A stretch of DNA of 5,662 nucleotides, taken from Robiginitomaculum sp. (GTDB lineage Bacteria > Pseudomonadota > Alphaproteobacteria > Caulobacterales > Maricaulaceae). The position numbers were made by a program, and so were the translations under genes. A model generated the notes under the pieces. That model saw only the letters and a list, made by a program, of their open reading frames with translations, was not told where the DNA came from and made no database searches. Location: NCBI GenBank assembly GCA_002732905.1, contig NVTC01000020.1, forward strand, positions 23,810 through 29,471, read 5' to 3'. Shown one piece after another: positions 5,110 to 5,662 of this stretch. Numbering within the stretch: the first letter of the stretch is position 1; each line of letters opens with the position of its first letter.

Positions 5110-5662
5110 ATGAGCGACTACACATTCCCAATGCAAACAGAAATCCTTATTGCCTATGTTTTTACCGTGCTGGCCTTGATGAGCACACCGGGACCAAGCC
5201 ATCTTTTGATGCTCAGTAATTCCGCCTCTAATGGGTTTCGCCGCTCAATGGCTACGGCGGCAGGAGATCTCAGTGCTAACATGTTACAAATGCTGGCGGC
5301 AGGATTAGGGGTCTCCGCTTTGATACTTGCTGCGCCCAAAGCATTTATTGCCATTAAAGTTATGGGGGTTTTGTATCTGGTTTGGCTCGGGAGACAAATG
5401 TTGCGAAAATCATTTAAGCCGCGTCAGGATAATGCCCTCGCAGCGTGTACAAGCCTCAAAACGCTTTATTTACAGGGTTTCATAACGTCTGCGACCAATC
5501 CAAAAGCCGTTGTATTTTTTGCGGCACTGTTCCCGCAATTTATTTCAGGCAGTACAGCATTCTGGCCGCAGTTTATTGTCTTGAGCGCCGCCTATATTGT
5601 TATTGATGGTATGTTCTTAAGTGTTTACGGGATTGCAGCTTCGCGCTTACGTAAATTCACCA
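5110..5662 (+). CDS. RhtB/LysE-family exporter, C-terminally incomplete at window edge
   Basis: The frame from ATG 5110 stays open for 184 codons to the window end. It encodes an inner-membrane exporter of the RhtB/LysE superfamily, members of which expel amino acids such as threonine, homoserine or lysine. The N-terminal signature is in the first membrane helix (about 10-33): STPGPSHLLMLSNSASNGFR (25-44). Family members usually have PGPN, here PGPS. Hydrophobic helices follow at about 55-73 and 78-96. GFITSATNPKAVVFFAALFP (123-142), with the conserved NPKA, marks the fourth, and about 153-178 is the next. Family members have roughly 205-210 residues, so only the last 20-25 are missing. ATG 5110 was preferred over ATG 5131 because it gives a normal N-terminus. 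A weak GGA lies five bases upstream. The start is jammed against the receptor's terminator, so its promoter must overlap the terminator or lie upstream of it. The substrate is unknown. Confidence 0.88.
   Translation, partial: MSDYTFPMQTEILIAYVFTVLALMSTPGPSHLLMLSNSASNGFRRSMATAAGDLSANMLQMLAAGLGVSALILAAPKAFIAIKVMGVLYLVWLGRQMLRKSFKPRQDNALAACTSLKTLYLQGFITSATNPKAVVFFAALFPQFISGSTAFWPQFIVLSAAYIVIDGMFLSVYGIAASRLRKFT

Overview
The window reads as ordinary chromosomal DNA of a Gram-negative bacterium, most likely an alphaproteobacterium. This rests on a divergent pair of small DUF465 (YdcH-like) proteins, one carrying the alphaproteobacterial-style C-terminus LMPDIIA, and on a very large outer-membrane TonB-dependent receptor. 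Base composition is moderate (roughly half G+C by eye), with AT-rich intergenic regions. A marine TonB-receptor-rich lineage (Maricaulales/Hyphomonadaceae-like or similar) would fit, but that placement is inference.

Layout. Positions 3-167 (minus) and 309-530 (plus) encode two small DUF465 proteins that diverge from an AT-rich 141-bp region. That region holds a 13-bp direct repeat and a two-codon mini-ORF. Next comes a cation diffusion facilitator (CDF) zinc exporter with a His-rich N-terminus (625-1587, plus). It runs tail to tail, 20 bp apart, into a GNAT acetyltransferase (1608-2153, minus, GTG start). A 154-bp divergent control region (2154-2307) separates the GNAT gene from a 908-residue TonB-dependent receptor (2308-5034, plus). 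The receptor is closed by a clear factor-independent terminator (5062-5097). An RhtB/LysE-type exporter starts 12 bases after the terminator T-run (5110) and leaves the window unfinished at 184 residues.

How the genes work together. No single pathway links them. Three act in transport: zinc export across the inner membrane, TonB-driven import across the outer membrane, and probable amino-acid or small-molecule export across the inner membrane. The GNAT gene and the receptor share a divergent promoter region and could be co-regulated. The CDF gene may be co-transcribed with the plus-strand DUF465 gene 94 bp upstream.

I found no tRNA, rRNA, CRISPR array, insertion sequence, phage gene or defence system, and no convincing new multi-gene system. 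The points worth a second look are small: the mini-ORF and direct repeat ahead of the second DUF465 gene, a Lys/Ala-rich reading frame behind the CDF stop codon, a lone cysteine pair and a non-aromatic C-terminus in the receptor, paired inverted repeats in the receptor/GNAT control region, and the terminator pressed against the exporter start.
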